A stretch of 64,000 bases of DNA from Branchinecta lynchi (lineage: Eukaryota > Arthropoda > Branchiopoda > Anostraca > Branchinectidae): contig JAKZAP010000008.1 of the NCBI GenBank assembly GCA_023053575.1, positions 7,676,034 through 7,740,033 of the forward strand, in the 5' to 3' direction. Below are positions 61,583 to 64,000 of the stretch, piece by piece. The position numbers and the translations under genes were made by a program. The notes beneath the pieces are model-generated. The model ran no database searches. It was not told the origin of the DNA and saw only the letters and a program-made list of their open reading frames with translations. Each line of letters opens with the position of its first letter. Position 1 is the first letter of the stretch.

Positions 61583-61945
61583 CTACACTGTTAGAGTTTC
61601 ATAAGAGATAACACAAGGATGCGCGATTTCAACAGACAATGTGTTACAGATAACACTTGTGGTGTTATTTGTTGTGATTGAAAAGTTATGCATGAAACAT
61701 TATGCGTAACAAGGTTTGCCAGGAACAGCCAAAAAAGTATCTACTGACTTTATTCTTTATCGTCGTGATGTCGGAAAACTCAGCAGATGCTTTTTGGCGG
61801 TTTTTCGGCTCTTCCTGATGGTAACGCTTATTATGCATAACATTTTGAAATACAACAGACAACATCCGAAGTGTTATCTGTCACACATTATCTGTTGAAA
61901 CCGCGCATCCTTGTATTATCTGTTATGGAACTTCTGCCAGTGTAG
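61583..61945. mobile_element. MITE with long (about 80-100 bp) inverted ends beginning CACTG
   Basis: From the left CACTGTTAGAG..GATGCGCGATTTCAACAG; the right end is its complement (CTGTTGAAACCGCGCATCC..GCCAGTG). TA lies directly outside CACTG on both sides, fitting a TA-target transposon. A fragment is at 7094-7166. Confidence 0.75.
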
Positions 61946-62032
61946 TTTCGTGCTCATACCCCAGTCATATCCTTGTTGACGTTTTTCCCGCAAGTTCAAG
62001 TTCGTTTTGTTTGTACACTAAGTCAATACATA

Positions 62033-62530
62033 GAACGTGTCCGAAAGCTCCGAAACGAACGAAAATGCTGAATTAATTCAGCATTGTATGCAGCATTTCG
62101 CTTTCGGACTTAAATTATCGCTCCATTAATGCAGCATTAATTCAGCGTAAAATTCATTGACAAATTCAGCAAGAATGCTAAATTTTATGCTGAATTTCAT
62201 GAAGAAACTGAGGAGTACGGCGATTCCCTCAGTGTTTTCGGCGGCGAACATAACAAATTCAAAAAGATTCGGCAAACATTCCAAATTTAAGACAACTGGC
62301 GATCATGGCCAACGACAAAAGGAAAGATAAGAAGGTTGGATCAGTAGCTGATCCATTTTGTCAGCTTTATACAGCTAATTCTTTTTTCTTCTTTTTCTTC
62401 CTGACTTAAATTTTGGTATTCTAGAAGTACCAGAGAAGAAAAACAGGTAAGAGCTTTCGGACAAAAAAAAGAAAAAGAAAATGCAGCATTAATGCAACAT
62501 TTACACCACCAAAAAGCTTTCGGACACCTT
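62033..62530. mobile_element. 498-bp element with AACGTGTCCGAAAGCT ends (copy 2)
   Basis: Same length and order as 8173-8670, including TGCTGAATTAATTCAGCA, ATGGCCAACGACAAAAGG, the T/C tract, TTCTAGAAGT and terminal AGCTTTCGGACAC. Confidence 0.75.
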
Positions 62531-63627
62531 CATAGTTGGATAGGCATATAGATGATGATGATGATTTTATTAACACACTTAAGAAGAGGAAAATAGTGGA
62601 GTATAAACAAATAAAAGGAAAAAATACACGGAGCTTTCAATAATGTAGTAAATGCACGAGATGAAAAAATAAACATTTAAAAAAAGAAAAGAAAAGGGAC
62701 TAAGCGGTTCTAAAAAATCTTCTTCCTAGGTGGAGTGCGGAGAAATAGCCAAGGGCAGAAGCGTGAAGGTCCTGGGCAATTGAAGGTAACGTTGCACAAG
62801 GGTCAGAAGGCAAAATAAGTTGCAGCTATACGGGAATTCCTATAGCATCGAGGAAGGTACTAGAGAAATTTAGAATATTTGAAATAATAAGTCCTGATAC
62901 GTTTTAAATCTTTTAGCCTCAGAATACCAAACATTCCGGAAAGGTTGCAGACAGAGGGAAAACAAAAACAATTATATAAACTACCAAGGGCTTTTCTTTT
63001 ATACCTTCCTCTATTTGAAAGTATTTTTCCATATCCGACACGGATGGAATCGTGAACAGCCTAAACAGATAAAGAGGAACGCTTGAAGATACTAGGCCTA
63101 ACCAGGGACATGCACTAGATTAAATAAAATAAACCGAATGTGAAAGCAACAGCTAGTTTGCAAAGAGGCTCTGTCTCGAAAGAGCGTTTCAATGTTCGTT
63201 TGTGTGGCCCATAAGTCCGTTTCCGTGACGCTCGCATTGTGGCTCAAATTGAAGTTTTAAGTAGTAAAGTGGGTTATTTTGTTAAGCAGATGACAAAAAA
63301 ATGAGAATCCTTCTAGTACATAATGGTAAGGCCTGATTTATTGAACAACTGATAGGACAATGAATTATTGGATAGGGGGTGCGAGGGCCTCATTTTCAAC
63401 TTGTTGAGATTCTATTTTTATCTACAAGCATTTGAAAACCCCGCCCAAAAATACAAAATGTTGTGCCACGAGTTTCAGCTTGTGGGTCGAGTGTGTCGCT
63501 TACAACTTCCTTTTCCGTGACCAGTACACAGAAATATGTGGGACAGATATCGAGGGAAACTGTGAATAATAATCGTCGTCGATGGGCGTGTGAATAAGTG
63601 ATTGGAGTCGGGATCATAACTGCATTG
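62531..63627. other. Unassigned right-hand spacer
   Basis: A GATGATGATG run at about 62553 and AT-rich sequence; no gene or element ends recognised. Confidence 0.4.
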
Positions 63628-64000
63628 GAGGCGGGCGTCACTAGCTTTTTACCTTTGGGGTGGGGGGCGTCCAGTTTGTGCCGACGGACTCAAAAATGTG
63701 CCAACAAAACATGCCATTTCCCGCCAGCACAGAATAGAACCGGGGTAAAACTAACTGTAATGCGTCAGTTGAGATTATTCCTTTGATGTGATTTCGTATA
63801 TTAAAGTTCATATATTTGGCTTTTCATTTCAGCTTCGCTAAAAAGCGAAGCTTCCAACGACTGTACCAAGAACAAGTTAAAATAAGCGCCGCAGGCGAAA
63901 TGTTTTAAATCTTCCTTTTTTCCGGAAAAATTTAGCTGTACCTACCATACAAGCTCTAGCTTTTAACGTGTTTTGAGACCTCCAGGAGTTTCAATCCTAA
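63628..64000. mobile_element. hAT-like element, left part (runs off the window)
   Basis: CGGGCGTCACTAGC and a G-rich GGGGTGGGGGGCGTCC tract resemble the left ends of the other hAT-like elements. GCGCCGCAGGCGAAAT and the following TCTAGCTTTTAA block match the interior of 41986-43504. The first two or three terminal bases are changed. Confidence 0.55.

Overview
This is a nuclear genomic segment from an animal. The genes have GT-AG introns of 0.6 to over 7 kb and a metazoan-type mitochondrial precursor, and the DNA between exons is crowded with eukaryotic transposons (LINEs, hAT-type and TA-type MITEs, Penelope-like hairpins, Helitron/HINE-like tandem-core elements). The repeat landscape suggests an invertebrate, probably marine, but the sequence alone does not fix the phylum.

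Two genes are certain. ATP5F1B (ATP synthase F1 subunit beta) is complete on the + strand: nine coding exons from 16508 to 32706, encoding 521 residues. ALG3 (the ER mannosyltransferase of lipid-linked oligosaccharide synthesis) is on the - strand: six coding exons from 16244 down to 2504, about 379 residues, with its C-terminal exon not found and probably left of the window. Their start codons face each other 263 bp apart, so the interval is a candidate bidirectional promoter. It contains a perfect 12-bp palindrome with a CACGTG E-box. A third, unrecognised + strand gene is inferred from three phase-compatible exons (45604-45807, 53164-53324, 55537-55637) that would encode a long Ser-rich cytoplasmic N-terminus followed by one membrane segment; it continues past the last exon found. 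Two weak - strand ORFs lie at 44.2-45.25 kb.

Most of the rest is mobile or tandem DNA. ALG3 introns carry several MITEs, two copies of a BamHI-palindrome tandem-core element, and a large inverted duplication (14.27-15.48 kb) in which one arm has a hAT insertion and the other keeps the empty site. ATP5F1B intron 2 holds another tandem-core element with a perfect 132-bp snap-back insertion flanked by a 13-bp duplication. ATP5F1B intron 5 is mostly a 164-bp satellite of about 17 units with four-unit higher-order structure. Downstream, a decayed LINE (33.18-36.95 kb, - strand) is split by a 1.8-kb hAT-like element. A second LINE (57.3-58.1 kb, + strand) is split by a 289-bp hAT MITE with a perfect 8-bp duplication. 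A 1.5-kb hAT-like element sits at 41986-43504, and tandem-core elements of two families fill much of 38-61 kb.

No rRNA, tRNA or CRISPR array was recognised. I did not find a clearly new biochemical system. The most informative observations are the divergent gene pair, the hairpin/hammerhead-like repeat family, the higher-order intronic satellite, the datable nested insertions and the unidentified membrane-protein gene.
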